Positions 8,721 to 17,415 of a DNA stretch of 64,000 bases are shown here, piece by piece. The stretch comes from Shewanella sairae (GTDB lineage: Bacteria; Pseudomonadota; Gammaproteobacteria; Enterobacterales; Shewanellaceae): contig NZ_JAKILT010000028.1 of assembly GCF_023283535.1 (NCBI RefSeq), positions 1-64,000 of the forward strand, written 5' to 3'. Numbering within the stretch: the first letter of the stretch is position 1; each line of letters opens with the position of its first letter. The translations under genes were made by a program, and so were the position numbers. The notes beneath the pieces are model-generated. The model searched no databases. It was not told where the DNA came from and was given only the letters and a program-made list of their open reading frames with translations.

Positions 8721-9209
8721 ATGCTGCAACGGAATGTAGGCGTCTCTTGGGGCGAATTAAATCTACTCAATCACTCTTCAGGGGCTAAAAATAGTCGTCA
8801 TGACTCGAGACCTTCTCGCCAATGCACTCTTGCTGCCAGATTACTGGTTGCATTAGCTGCTGCGCCTTTGCTTAACCTGTTGTTAATTACAGCGCCCTTA
8901 ATAGCGGCCGCCTTAATAACAGTGTCCTTGATTAATGGCTCTGTCGATGACGCGAGCTTAGCGACAAACCTTTATCACTTTAACCAAACGCAAAGTGCTG
9001 ACAGTCAGCAAGAGATGAGCCAATCTCAATCAGTCACAAGTTTGTTTACGCATCTCACTGTAACCCCAGCAGCTCAGCATACTGGACCCGTAGCCCTTTA
9101 TGCGAGAAAAAGCCGTTATAAAAGAGGGCTAGTGTGTAAAGATAAAGGTTGGGAGTTTTGCGCTACCTGGGCAACAAGCGGGCGCGCGCCCGGCAGTCGA
9201 ATAGCTTAA
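8721..9209 (+). CDS. hypothetical protein with one hydrophobic segment
   Basis: 162-residue open frame. ATG 8721 has an AAGGAG ribosome site 4 bases upstream; an ATG 15 bases earlier does not. Residues about 40-70 are strongly hydrophobic (ARLLVALAAAPLLNLLLITAP region), suggesting one or two membrane passes or a late signal anchor. The rest is Ser/Gln-rich, and two Cys lie near the C-terminus (LVCKDKGWEFCATW). Family not recognised. It is convergent with the response-regulator gene. It may be a lineage-specific membrane protein; a chance frame is not excluded. Confidence 0.45.
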   Translation: MLQRNVGVSWGELNLLNHSSGAKNSRHDSRPSRQCTLAARLLVALAAAPLLNLLLITAPLIAAALITVSLINGSVDDASLATNLYHFNQTQSADSQQEMSQSQSVTSLFTHLTVTPAAQHTGPVALYARKSRYKRGLVCKDKGWEFCATWATSGRAPGSRIA

Positions 9210-9226
9210 ATGGCAATCAATGTTTG

Positions 9227-9826
9227 TTAACTGATATTTTTACCCATTAAAAAAGCAAGCTCAGCGACGTTACTCACGTCCATTTTCTGCATTACTTTTT
9301 GTCTGTGTAGCTCTAACGTACGCTGAGCGACATTTAACTCGGCTGCAATCACTTTATTAAGCTTACCTTCTAATACTTTCTCCATCACTTCATGCTCTCG
9401 AGGCGTTAAGGTATCAAGCTTTGCAGTCAAAGCCTGTTTAGCGACTGAGCGCTGCATATTTTGTTCGCTAATAGAGGCTGCCTTCTCGAGCAAGATAGCC
9501 AGTTTATCGCCATCAACAGGCTTTTCGAGAAAGTCGAGCGCGCCTTTTTGAATCGCTTGTACCGCCATAGCAATATTACCGTGGCCACTAAGCATAATAA
9601 CGGCGATAGGGCTGTTTGCCTGCACCATATGCGATAGCAGTGCACTGCCATCCATACCAGGCATTTGTACATCTAAGATAGCAATAGCGCTTTGCTGCAA
9701 ATCGACCGATTTTAAAAAATCGTCGGCAGACAAAAAACCTTGAGGCTGATGACCCAGCCCATTTAGCATCCAGCTTAATGAGTCTAAAACATCCTGATCA
9801 TCATCAACCAAATAGAGATTACTCAT
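9227..9826 (-). CDS. TtrR-like response regulator (REC + LuxR HTH)
   Basis: 199-residue FixJ/TtrR-type response regulator. The receiver domain has acidic-pocket DDD (8-10) and phospho-acceptor D52 in AILDVQMPGMDG. The C-terminal LuxR-type helix-turn-helix has TPREHEVMEKVLEGKLNKVIAAEL. The start MSNLYLVDDD has AAGGAG upstream. It overlaps the sensor stop codon by 8 bases, so translation is probably coupled. Its likely targets, by position and by a shared palindrome, are the ApbE/flavin-lipoprotein/porin genes and its own operon. No tetrathionate reductase genes are present in this window. Confidence 0.88.
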   Translation of the reverse strand: MSNLYLVDDDQDVLDSLSWMLNGLGHQPQGFLSADDFLKSVDLQQSAIAILDVQMPGMDGSALLSHMVQANSPIAVIMLSGHGNIAMAVQAIQKGALDFLEKPVDGDKLAILLEKAASISEQNMQRSVAKQALTAKLDTLTPREHEVMEKVLEGKLNKVIAAELNVAQRTLELHRQKVMQKMDVSNVAELAFLMGKNIS

Positions 9827-11609
9827 GTGTTTGCTCCTTAAGTGGCAAAACAATACTAATGGTTAGCCCGGCAGACTGAGTATTTTCAGCGTTGACTTGG
9901 GGCTCTATGTTATTCATCGCTTTTATCTCGCCGTGGTGCTCTTCAATAATTCTTTTACAAATTATCATTCCTAACCCTAAACCATGCTCTTTGGAGGTTT
10001 CAAAAGGGAAAAATAATCGCTCCAGAGCCGCTTCACTCAAACCGCTACCGCTGTCTGTAAAATCAATTTGCACTTGGTTATGTTTCATCTTCAGGGTGAT
10101 GGCAAGACTAGGCTCAGCGCATTTTTCCATGGCATCCAGCGCATTGCGGATAATATTGACAAAAACTTGTTGTAATAAACTCGCATCGGCAGTTAGCTGA
10201 ATTTCCTCAGTGGTTACAACCGGCGTTAGGTGCATTCGTTGAAACTCCGCTGACATTAAGCTCAAGGTCTCATCTAAAATTTGATTCAGGCTGCATAGCG
10301 TCATTACGCTGGGTTGCTGACAAAAGTATCTAAAGCGCTTAATGGTTGATTGCGCTCTATCAACTTGTTGTAGGGCCTTCGTCATCGCTTCCTTAAGCTC
10401 GCTTTGGTTGTCAGATAAGCGATAGATACACCCTTGAGTCAGGTAACGAATGCCTGCTAGAGGCTGGTTTAACTCATGGGCGATCCCGGATGCCATTTCG
10501 CCGGTCAGTAATACTCTCTGAGCACGATAAAATTGTTTGGTTTGCTCTAATAAGGCTTGCTCGGTTTGTTTGTGTTGCGCAATTTCGGCTTGCAAGTCGC
10601 GCGTGCGCAGCACCACTAATCGCTTTACCCTTAAATGATGGATAAAGCCTAAAAGTAATATCAGCGCAATGGCGATACCTACGGGGAGGGCACTCTTAAA
10701 TATAGAGGTCCAATTGGTCACAAAAGGCCATTGCTGCAACTGTTTCAGTAGTTTGAATACCTCGCTGTCGTTAACCGTTGCTGACCAGGTTTGATAGCGC
10801 CCGGTAATTGCAGCATTTGATGCAGGCTCAATCGATAACAGTGAACGTATCACTTCAGTTGCTAGCTGGTGGTCAGTTTTACCCAATTTTGACAAGGAAT
10901 AGTATGGGTACAATTGGCTTGAACTCTGACATTTAAAACCTGAGTTCGGCTGAGTCAGTACAACTTGCAAGCTGCCCTTTGGGATATTGCCTGCAGCAAC
11001 TGCATTTTCAAGGACACAGGTGGGTAAAATGGCAATGTCAGCCGTACCATCTAACACTTGTTGCAATAATTTCTGTTGTGGAAAACCAGCAAACTTAAGG
11101 CTGTTAAAGTCTTTAAAGGGATTCAAGCCGTTTTGCGCCATCTCACCGGCATAGATTTGAAAACCACCAAATGCATTGGGATCACTCGACACCGCATTTA
11201 AAAACCTTAAATCATTAAAACTGCTGATCTCTGTGCCTTGGCGGGTAATAAGCGCTGAACCCACCGCTTCGGTAGGGTTGCTGTTATTTAATGGGATCAG
11301 CGTTAGTATGCTACTGGTGCCATAATCCTTTTTATAGCTGACAGCCGTAAGCGCATTAGTGATCAGAAAATCAAATTTTCCCAAAGATACATCGTGTTCG
11401 AGTTCACTAGGTGGCAATGCAACAAGTTCAAAAGATCGCTGAAGATCAAGCGCTAGCTGATCAATGGTTGGCTGCCAGCGTTGCTCGACCTTTTCAGGTT
11501 CAGTGAAAGCAAGTACACCGATTCGAATTGGTTGTTGCACGTCAGCATATGAATAACTGCAAGCTAACAAGCAAATGCTACTGACTATCTTAGGGAGTTT
11601 TCTAAACAT
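9819..11609 (-). CDS. TtrS-like sensor histidine kinase with PhnD-type periplasmic domain
   Basis: 596-residue membrane sensor kinase. Order: signal peptide (1-23), periplasmic phosphate/phosphonate-binding-like domain (about 25-295, IRIGVLAFTEPEK start), transmembrane helix (about 306-325), short coiled linker, HisKA-type dimerisation domain with H378 in SGIAHELNQPLAGI, and an HATPase domain (NIIRNALDAM; GLGLGMIICKRI). This layout is that of TtrS and related sensors in which a substrate-binding-protein fold senses a periplasmic oxyanion or organic ligand. The start MFRKLPK was chosen over an upstream in-frame codon because it opens directly into the signal peptide. It is transcribed with the response regulator (8-base overlap). 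Confidence 0.9.
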   Translation of the reverse strand: MFRKLPKIVSSICLLACSYSYADVQQPIRIGVLAFTEPEKVEQRWQPTIDQLALDLQRSFELVALPPSELEHDVSLGKFDFLITNALTAVSYKKDYGTSSILTLIPLNNSNPTEAVGSALITRQGTEISSFNDLRFLNAVSSDPNAFGGFQIYAGEMAQNGLNPFKDFNSLKFAGFPQQKLLQQVLDGTADIAILPTCVLENAVAAGNIPKGSLQVVLTQPNSGFKCQSSSQLYPYYSLSKLGKTDHQLATEVIRSLLSIEPASNAAITGRYQTWSATVNDSEVFKLLKQLQQWPFVTNWTSIFKSALPVGIAIALILLLGFIHHLRVKRLVVLRTRDLQAEIAQHKQTEQALLEQTKQFYRAQRVLLTGEMASGIAHELNQPLAGIRYLTQGCIYRLSDNQSELKEAMTKALQQVDRAQSTIKRFRYFCQQPSVMTLCSLNQILDETLSLMSAEFQRMHLTPVVTTEEIQLTADASLLQQVFVNIIRNALDAMEKCAEPSLAITLKMKHNQVQIDFTDSGSGLSEAALERLFFPFETSKEHGLGLGMIICKRIIEEHHGEIKAMNNIEPQVNAENTQSAGLTISIVLPLKEQTHE

Positions 11610-11966
11610 GGTTATCTTCAAAAGCACATCGCTTATCTATTATGCGCTATTGTCGAAAAGCCTGTGATAAAACTCATAAGTAAATTGAGGTTTATCACAG
11701 TTTACTTATGTATGCGGAAAACCGTTAGATAAGCTAAGACGGGAATTAGTTATAATGATAAAGCAATATTTCAGCTTTTATTACCATCTTCTAGCACCAC
11801 ATTCTATTAATTATTCTACTTTGATTTTATGTCGAGGTGATTAACATGATTTGTAGGACTAAAATAATAAAAGTTACGTAATATAAATGCTATGAGATCT
11901 AGGCCAGGATTTTAATAATGACCTACACCATAATGACTATTTGGTATTCTATTCATGTTAAGGCAA
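11610..11966. other. intergenic region, candidate regulatory site
   Basis: The region lies between the sensor gene (whose 5' end is here) and the 3' end of the ApbE gene, both on the minus strand. It is AT-rich and holds the motif TGCGGAAAACCG (separate entry). No other gene seen. Confidence 0.5.
11713..11724. promoter_or_regulatory. candidate response-regulator operator upstream of the sensor gene
   Basis: TGCGGAAAACCG, about 105 bases before the sensor start codon. The same 12-base core forms the centre of the perfect palindrome at 13248-13269 in front of the flavin lipoprotein. Because the two copies flank the two transcription starts of one putative regulon, an autoregulatory operator is inferred. 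Confidence 0.45.
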
Positions 11967-13133
11967 TTAAAGTCTATAATTATTGAAGCCTTTCGACTCA
12001 GTTTTATCTCCCGTATCGTTTAAAAACCAAACGGCCTCAAAGTCAGGGTTACTATCTGCATAAGCTAATGCTTCTTCTATTGGCATTAAAAATAACGCTG
12101 TCGAAATAATATCAGCATAAATCTGATTGTGCTGCATAACTAAAGTCGCGGAAACGCCAGTTGCTTTTGGTTTTAAAGTCTTCGGGTTAATAATATGATG
12201 ATATTCTTTACCGTTAACACGGTAATAGCGCAAATAATTTCCACTTGAAACAACGGTTATATCTTGTCCGGTTATAACTTCATGATATAACCCTTCAAAA
12301 TTCTGACATTGTGGTAGTTGGTTATTGTATTTTTTACATATTGGGTTTTCAATTGCAGTGGTGAAGCTTCGTCCTTCTGGGTGCACTCCATAATGTCGAA
12401 TGTTACCACCGGCGTTGATCATAAAGTTATTAACGCCATCTTTTTTCAATTGCTGATAGACCATTTCTGCCATCCAACCCTTAGCAATACCACCAAGATC
12501 AATGCTCATACCGGGTTTAAGCTTGACTGTATTGAGCTCAGTATTAAGCGAAATATCTCGAATATTCGTTAAGCTAGCAACGCTGTTAAGTTCTGCATCT
12601 GATGGTATTTGGCATTTATCTTGCTCCTTTATCTCGCCTTTACATTGCGCGCGATAACCTCGCCAAAGATCGATTACCGGCGATAAGGCAATATTGAAGT
12701 AGCCATTGGTTTTATCATGCCACTCGATACTAGCAGCTAACAAATCGGTTAATTTTGGATCTATCTGATGGGTTTTATCAGGATTGTTATTGATGCTTTT
12801 TATATTAGTCACATGAGGATAAGTACTATAGTTGGATGCTAAATAGTGGTATTTTTGAACCATATTTAATGCATGGCAAAGTGCCTCTTCAGTATTATTA
12901 CTGTCTCTATCATAAACATCGATACTAATGGATGTGCCAAAGTATTTTAAAGTCGTTAAATTAGTTTTTAATTGGTCGTGAGTGATAATCGCATTACCAT
13001 CACAGCGATATGGCTCACCATTAGTTGCGACTTTTATGATGTTGAAATCTGGTGCGATAGGGAGGTTATTCTGCTCAGCTTTGACACAGCTTGTTATAGA
13101 TAACAGTGTTAAAAAGGCAATTGATTTATTCAT
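11967..13133 (-). CDS. ApbE-family FAD:protein FMN transferase (lipoprotein)
   Basis: 388-residue ApbE family protein. ApbE cleaves FAD and attaches FMN covalently to a Ser/Thr in FMN_bind-domain proteins outside the cytoplasm. Seen: lipoprotein signal peptide MNKSIAFLTLLSITSC with lipobox ITSC (C16); the hallmark DLGGIAKGWMAE; FMINAGGNIRHYG; HHIINPKTLKP (HxxNP in place of the commoner HxxDP); and the C-terminal YADIISTALFLM. MNKS was chosen because it starts the lipoprotein signal; a longer in-frame extension lacks one. It is divergent from the flavin lipoprotein gene, its obvious substrate. Confidence 0.9.
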   Translation of the reverse strand: MNKSIAFLTLLSITSCVKAEQNNLPIAPDFNIIKVATNGEPYRCDGNAIITHDQLKTNLTTLKYFGTSISIDVYDRDSNNTEEALCHALNMVQKYHYLASNYSTYPHVTNIKSINNNPDKTHQIDPKLTDLLAASIEWHDKTNGYFNIALSPVIDLWRGYRAQCKGEIKEQDKCQIPSDAELNSVASLTNIRDISLNTELNTVKLKPGMSIDLGGIAKGWMAEMVYQQLKKDGVNNFMINAGGNIRHYGVHPEGRSFTTAIENPICKKYNNQLPQCQNFEGLYHEVITGQDITVVSSGNYLRYYRVNGKEYHHIINPKTLKPKATGVSATLVMQHNQIYADIISTALFLMPIEEALAYADSNPDFEAVWFLNDTGDKTESKGFNNYRL

Positions 13134-13329
13134 GTGGACTACTTGATTGTGCGGTGGATATATTATGAATAACACAGATTGAACTGAAATATTATTGACT
13201 CAACAGTTTAGTGTTACCTGGATCAAATTAATCATATTGCATGTATTCAATTGCGGTTTTCCGCAATTGTTAGTTAATTTAAAACTCTTATTCTTGCCCT
13301 CAACGATATAACTCTTGAAGGCATTCACA
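13134..13329. promoter_or_regulatory. divergent promoter region of apbE and the flavin lipoprotein
   Basis: A 196-base AT-rich intergenic region from which both genes fire outward. It carries a perfect palindrome at 13248-13269 (separate entry). The ribosome site GAAGG for the lipoprotein lies at 13317-13321. Confidence 0.7.
13248..13269. promoter_or_regulatory. perfect palindrome, candidate operator
   Basis: Arms CAATTGCGG and CCGCAATTG around TTTT form a 22-base perfect inverted repeat about 60 bases before the flavin-lipoprotein start. Read on the other strand its centre is GCGGAAAACCGC, matching the motif at 11713-11724. No T tract follows, so an operator is favoured over a terminator. 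Confidence 0.6.
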
Positions 13330-14670
13330 ATGAAAAGCTTAACATTATTCAAAAAATCATTACTTAGCACCGCAGTATTAGTGGGCACCATGACCTTAGT
13401 GGGTTGTGCAAGTTCAGTACCTGCAGGTAAGTACGCAGATGGTATCCATGACGTATCAGCTAAAGGTAAGAAAAGTGTCATTACGCTAACAGTTGAAGTC
13501 AAAAATGGTCATATCGTTGACGTTAAGACTAAGTCACACAAAGAAACCGAATCACTCTACTTAAATGCTGAGCGACTGCTATCTAAGGTGCTAGCGAACA
13601 ACGGTCATGAAGGTATTGATGCAGTATCTGGTGCAACTTACTCATCAAATGGCATTTTAGAAGCGATTAATAGTTTGCCACGCGCAGACGGTAGCAAGCC
13701 TGAGTTTGTAGCTGTAGGCGCAAAAGATGATTCTGCAGGTGAAGATTTTAAGCTTAAGTGGTCTATTCAGCCACAACTTGGCTTGCTAAAGGGTGATTAT
13801 TATTACCAAGAAGCGCGTTTCCGCCAAGGCCACATGGGTAGCGTAGCGATTGTTACCGAGCTAAATAACGCCAATAACGTTATTTTTGCTGAATTTAATG
13901 AAAGTGGTCGCCCTAATTATTACACCCGTTTATACCAAGGCGTGCCTAAGCGTATGTCTGAGTACAACTTCTCTATGGGTAAGAAAAAAGGTACAGCGTG
14001 GGTGCAGTCAGCTTTGACCATGGAAAAGTTAATGGTTGAACAAGATAAATTAACTTTTGAGCTTAATCCTGATTTCGACCCAACTCTTGGCAATAAATTA
14101 AAAGAACCAAACCGCTTGAAGTATGCCGGTATCGATGTCGTTGCGGGCGCATCTAACAGTATCCAACAGTCTATGGTGCCGTTAACGGCAAAGATCCACG
14201 CACAAATCAATGGCGAGGGTACCCATGAGCGTTTTTATCAACATGCTGAAAAGCTAGTTGATGCTAAAGGTAACTGGACGGGTGTGACTGCAATGCTACG
14301 TATCGTCGTCGATAGCCAAACTAAGCAAATTACTAAAGCTCATTACGACGAAATCTTTGCAGATGAAAAAGTACAGATAAAAGATGCGTCACAGAAGAAA
14401 TTCTATCGTCAATCTAAGTATGAATCTATCAACTACGTAGAGCCTGCTCGCATTGGCTTTAACGTGATGATCGATGCCCTAAATGGCCACTTACAGCAAG
14501 GCGGCTCTTTATTCCTAATCGACGACCTTCCAGCTACTGGTGACACAGGTAGCTATGCCGCTACTGGTTTTACTAAGCGCTCAAATGCTTGGGATAACTA
14601 CTTAGCGCAAGCCGAAATTTTATACACGCAAATGCGCCAAGACGGCGTGATTGTTAAACACAGTAAATAA
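13330..14670 (+). CDS. multi-domain FMN-binding lipoprotein, probable covalent flavoprotein
   Basis: 446-residue lipoprotein with signal peptide and lipobox LVGC (C26). Ala follows the Cys, consistent with outer-membrane sorting. The first FMN_bind domain (about 33-118) ends in DAVSGATYSS, with T103 the expected flavinylated residue. A second FMN_bind-like repeat (about 165-288) ends in DVVAGASNS, a degenerate site with S275 at the acceptor position. A third segment (about 316-435, starting WTGVTAMLRIVVDSQTKQITK) looks like the same fold without a clear site. Two-FMN-domain lipoproteins such as Listeria PplA shuttle electrons outside the cell. ATG 13330 was chosen over TTG 13315 because of the GAAGG site. 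Likely modified by the divergent ApbE and co-expressed with the downstream porin. Confidence 0.82.
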   Translation: MKSLTLFKKSLLSTAVLVGTMTLVGCASSVPAGKYADGIHDVSAKGKKSVITLTVEVKNGHIVDVKTKSHKETESLYLNAERLLSKVLANNGHEGIDAVSGATYSSNGILEAINSLPRADGSKPEFVAVGAKDDSAGEDFKLKWSIQPQLGLLKGDYYYQEARFRQGHMGSVAIVTELNNANNVIFAEFNESGRPNYYTRLYQGVPKRMSEYNFSMGKKKGTAWVQSALTMEKLMVEQDKLTFELNPDFDPTLGNKLKEPNRLKYAGIDVVAGASNSIQQSMVPLTAKIHAQINGEGTHERFYQHAEKLVDAKGNWTGVTAMLRIVVDSQTKQITKAHYDEIFADEKVQIKDASQKKFYRQSKYESINYVEPARIGFNVMIDALNGHLQQGGSLFLIDDLPATGDTGSYAATGFTKRSNAWDNYLAQAEILYTQMRQDGVIVKHSK

Positions 14671-14685
14671 TCCTGTTGTTTGTGA

Positions 14686-14709
14686 CGGTGCCTGCGAATA
14701 CAGGCACCG
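14686..14709 (+). other. intercistronic hairpin
   Basis: CGGTGCCTG, loop CGAATA, CAGGCACCG: a perfect 9-bp GC-rich stem between the flavin lipoprotein and porin genes. No T tract follows, so it may act as a processing or mRNA-stability element, or attenuate the porin, within one operon. Confidence 0.65.
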
Positions 14710-14746
14710 CAGTTAAAAATTTATAATTAGATTAAGAGACAAAACT

Positions 14747-15784
14747 ATGAAAACAGTAAAATTAACCTTAATTGCAGCAGCGGTACTTGCTTCTCCTAGT
14801 GTTATGGCTGACGCGTATGATTTTTATGGTCGCATCGACTACTCAGTAACCCATTCTGATAGTGGCAGTGCAACCCATAGCGGTAAAAGCGGCACGATTC
14901 TAGAGAACAACTGGAGCCGCTTAGGTGTAAAGGGCAATGCAGCCATAAATGAAGATTTCACCGTATTTTACCAAATTGAAGTGGGTGTGAATGGCGCTAG
15001 CGAAGGCAAGAACAACAATCCTTTTTCTGCACGCCCAACTTACCTAGGGATAAAGCACTCGAGTGCTGGTCAACTTGCGGCAGGTCGTATCGATCCAGTA
15101 TTTAAGATGGCCAAAGGCACATCTGATGCAATGGATATGTACTCGATGAAGCACGATCGCTTATTTGCTGGTGATAAGCGCTGGGGCGATTCACTTGAGT
15201 ACAAAACGGTTAAATGGAACAAGCTACAGTTTGGTGCCAGCTATATCCTAGAAGACAACTATTATGCTGAAGATGACGTTCGCCGTGATAATGGCAATTA
15301 CCAAGTCGCACTAACTTATGGTGATAAGCTATTTAAAACCGGTGATGTTTATTTAGCTGCAGCATACACAGATGGCGTTGAAGACATCAAAGGTGTGCGT
15401 TTGGTTGCGCAGTACAAATATAACAATTTAATGCTTGGTTCTATGTACCAAAGCTCTGAAGTTGTGAATCCTAATTTGGATAACTGGCAGCAACGTGATG
15501 GTGATGGCTTTATTGTTAGCGCTAAATATCAAATTGATAAGCTAACGCTAAAAGCGCAATACGGCCAAGATGATTCTGGTACGGGTAAGATTGCTGGCCG
15601 TGTATACGACAAGTTAGGCGCAGCAGCTACAGATGTACCAGAGGTATCACAATGGGCCTTAGGTGCTGAATATCGTCTATCTAAGTCGACGCGTGTGCAT
15701 ACTGAAATTGGTCAGTTTGATGTAAAACAATACTCTGATTTTGACGACACTATCGCGAGCATAGGTTTTAGAATCGATTTCTAA
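14747..15784 (+). CDS. general porin (OmpC/OmpU-like)
   Basis: 345-residue outer-membrane porin. Signal peptide MKTVKLTLIAAAVLASPSVMA, then mature ADAYDFYGRIDYS, alternating beta strands with repeated G-x-aromatic patterns, the constriction-loop-like LGIKHSSAGQLAAGRIDPVF segment, and the C-terminal GFRIDF ending in Phe required for BAM recognition. The length is typical of a 16-strand trimeric porin. Its place 76 bases after the flavin lipoprotein and under the same putative regulator suggests it passes a substrate or acceptor for that system. Solute specificity is unknown. Confidence 0.88.
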   Translation: MKTVKLTLIAAAVLASPSVMADAYDFYGRIDYSVTHSDSGSATHSGKSGTILENNWSRLGVKGNAAINEDFTVFYQIEVGVNGASEGKNNNPFSARPTYLGIKHSSAGQLAAGRIDPVFKMAKGTSDAMDMYSMKHDRLFAGDKRWGDSLEYKTVKWNKLQFGASYILEDNYYAEDDVRRDNGNYQVALTYGDKLFKTGDVYLAAAYTDGVEDIKGVRLVAQYKYNNLMLGSMYQSSEVVNPNLDNWQQRDGDGFIVSAKYQIDKLTLKAQYGQDDSGTGKIAGRVYDKLGAAATDVPEVSQWALGAEYRLSKSTRVHTEIGQFDVKQYSDFDDTIASIGFRIDF

Positions 15785-16680
15785 AGTCGAACTATTTAGT
15801 TAGTTGTTTAGCTATTTAAAGTAAATATTTGCTCCTAGAAAGTGTGCAAGGATGGGCACTTTCTATTCCACTTCTAAATCCTCTTTATACCCATATCCAT
15901 ATCCATATCCATATCCATATCCATACCGACAAGATAAGCTCACAACATGATTACTCTTGATTCAATCTAGTTCTTACCTTTAATGATTCCCTTTTAGTGC
16001 TCCAATTCTATTCCATCTGCAAATGGCACTGATTATTCTCAAGCGTTAAGTTTATAGAGTATTCAAATATTTTAAGATCAGGATTGTGCCATCACAAGCG
16101 ATGAGAATCCTTAGTTTGTCGATTTTAGAAATTTACTTGCAGTGGTTGTTTCATTGCTTTATTAGCTGTTCTTTTCAAAGCCGATGCTGAAGATACAGTA
16201 TATTTAAGCCTATCATTATTCACTTTTATGACTATAAATCCACTTTGGTTAAAAATATCGCGGGATTATATTTTTAAAAGCGACTAATTATGCAAACTAT
16301 TGAATATCATTAAGTCCTTCGAAATGAACTCCGAAAATCTTAGCGAGTCAGTTTGCTGAGGGGTGTTTAAAAATGTGAATTATTTAAAAGTGTGGATTGG
16401 CCATGTAGTTAACCGACAGCTAGCAACTTGATACTGGATGGGCTACATGCATTTATGGGGGGTGCTTGCGTACAATCCATACTCACTCGCTCCTTTTTCT
16501 TTGCGCGTTAATATTTGAACACTATTTACTGAACACTATTTATTTTATTGAACACTATTATTTGAGCAATGTATTTCATTCAGCAAAGCACAGTCACAAA
16601 CATCAGCGGCAATGCTCGTTGATAATCACAAACTGCGGTATCATGCACCTCCTGCAGTTTGTCTATGGTCCCAAGGTTAA
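15785..16680. other. long intergenic region with simple repeats
   Basis: About 0.9 kb without a convincing gene. It contains a weak hairpin just after the porin (AGAAAGTG 15837-15844 with CACTTTCT 15857-15864), a hexamer array (separate entry) and three direct copies of GAACACTATT at about 16517-16557. Open frames here lack ribosome sites and protein-like composition. Confidence 0.5.
15891..15926. repeat. CCATAT hexanucleotide array
   Basis: Five perfect CCATAT units plus a sixth with one changed base, about 110 bp downstream of the porin. A hexamer keeps frame, and the array is outside any gene, so slippage would not change a protein. Confidence 0.9.
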
Positions 16681-17415
16681 ATGAAAAATCCTGCCGATGA
16701 TTTTATCGCTCCTCCATGTTTTGAAGAGATCACGATTCTTTATCAAGATGAGCATTTATTACTCATAAACAAGCCTTCAGGTTTATTGTCATTATCCGGT
16801 AAACATCCGGCAAATCTCGATTCAGTGCATCATCGTCTCGTGAAAGACTTTCCTGGTTGTTCGCTGGTGCACAGGTTAGATTTAGGCACTTCAGGCATCA
16901 TGCTTATCGCGCTCAATAAAACGATTAATGCACTTTTGTGTAAGCAATTTAGTGAGCGTAATGTACTTAAGCGTTACACCGCTTTGTTAGCTGGCAGTGT
17001 TAATCAAAAACATGGTCGAATATCTGCTGCAATCGCTAAAGACAAGCCTAATTTCCCATTGATGAAAATATGCGAACTAGAGGGTAAGCCTGCCCATTCG
17101 TTATTTGAGGTTATTGGTAATGAAACGGTTTCAATCGCAACGGACAGCTTATCGGAAGTAGTTAACTTAGATTCTGCAGATAATCGTAATCAATTGGCAT
17201 TAACACGAGTAGAGTTAACACCAGAAACAGGGCGTACTCATCAACTTAGAATTCACTGCCAATATATGGGGCACCCTATTATAGGTTGTGACTTATATGG
17301 CTCTCAGGCAACTTATCAATTGGCCCAAAGGTTGATGCTGCATGCCACCAGATTAGAGTTTGATCATCCTATTAGTGGCGTAAGAATTCATGGTTACAGT
17401 CCATGCCCATTTTGA
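16681..17415 (+). CDS. RluA-family pseudouridine synthase
   Basis: 244-residue pseudouridine synthase. The catalytic motif VHRLDLGTSGIMLIALNK carries the conserved Asp of HRLDxxTSG. ILYQDEHLLLINKPSGLLS and the C-terminal TGRTHQLRIHCQYMGHPIIGCDLYG complete the family signature. No S4 domain is present, as in RluA itself, which modifies 23S rRNA U746 and tRNA U32. The N-terminal and motif order resemble E. coli RluA, but a 25-residue insert (about 155-180) and paralogy in this lineage leave the target open. Start ATG 16681 has AAGG 5 bases upstream. Confidence 0.88.
   Translation: MKNPADDFIAPPCFEEITILYQDEHLLLINKPSGLLSLSGKHPANLDSVHHRLVKDFPGCSLVHRLDLGTSGIMLIALNKTINALLCKQFSERNVLKRYTALLAGSVNQKHGRISAAIAKDKPNFPLMKICELEGKPAHSLFEVIGNETVSIATDSLSEVVNLDSADNRNQLALTRVELTPETGRTHQLRIHCQYMGHPIIGCDLYGSQATYQLAQRLMLHATRLEFDHPISGVRIHGYSPCPF

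Noticed and set aside
9227..11609. Tetrathionate-respiration regulator as a firm identification
   Set aside because: The sensor and regulator have TtrS/TtrR architecture, but no ttrABC genes are present in the window and the flavin locus is a more likely target, so the ttr symbols were withheld.
16466..16684. 72-residue open frame before the RluA-family gene
   Set aside because: Composition follows the AT-rich direct repeats (GAACACTATT) it covers, and there is no ribosome site.
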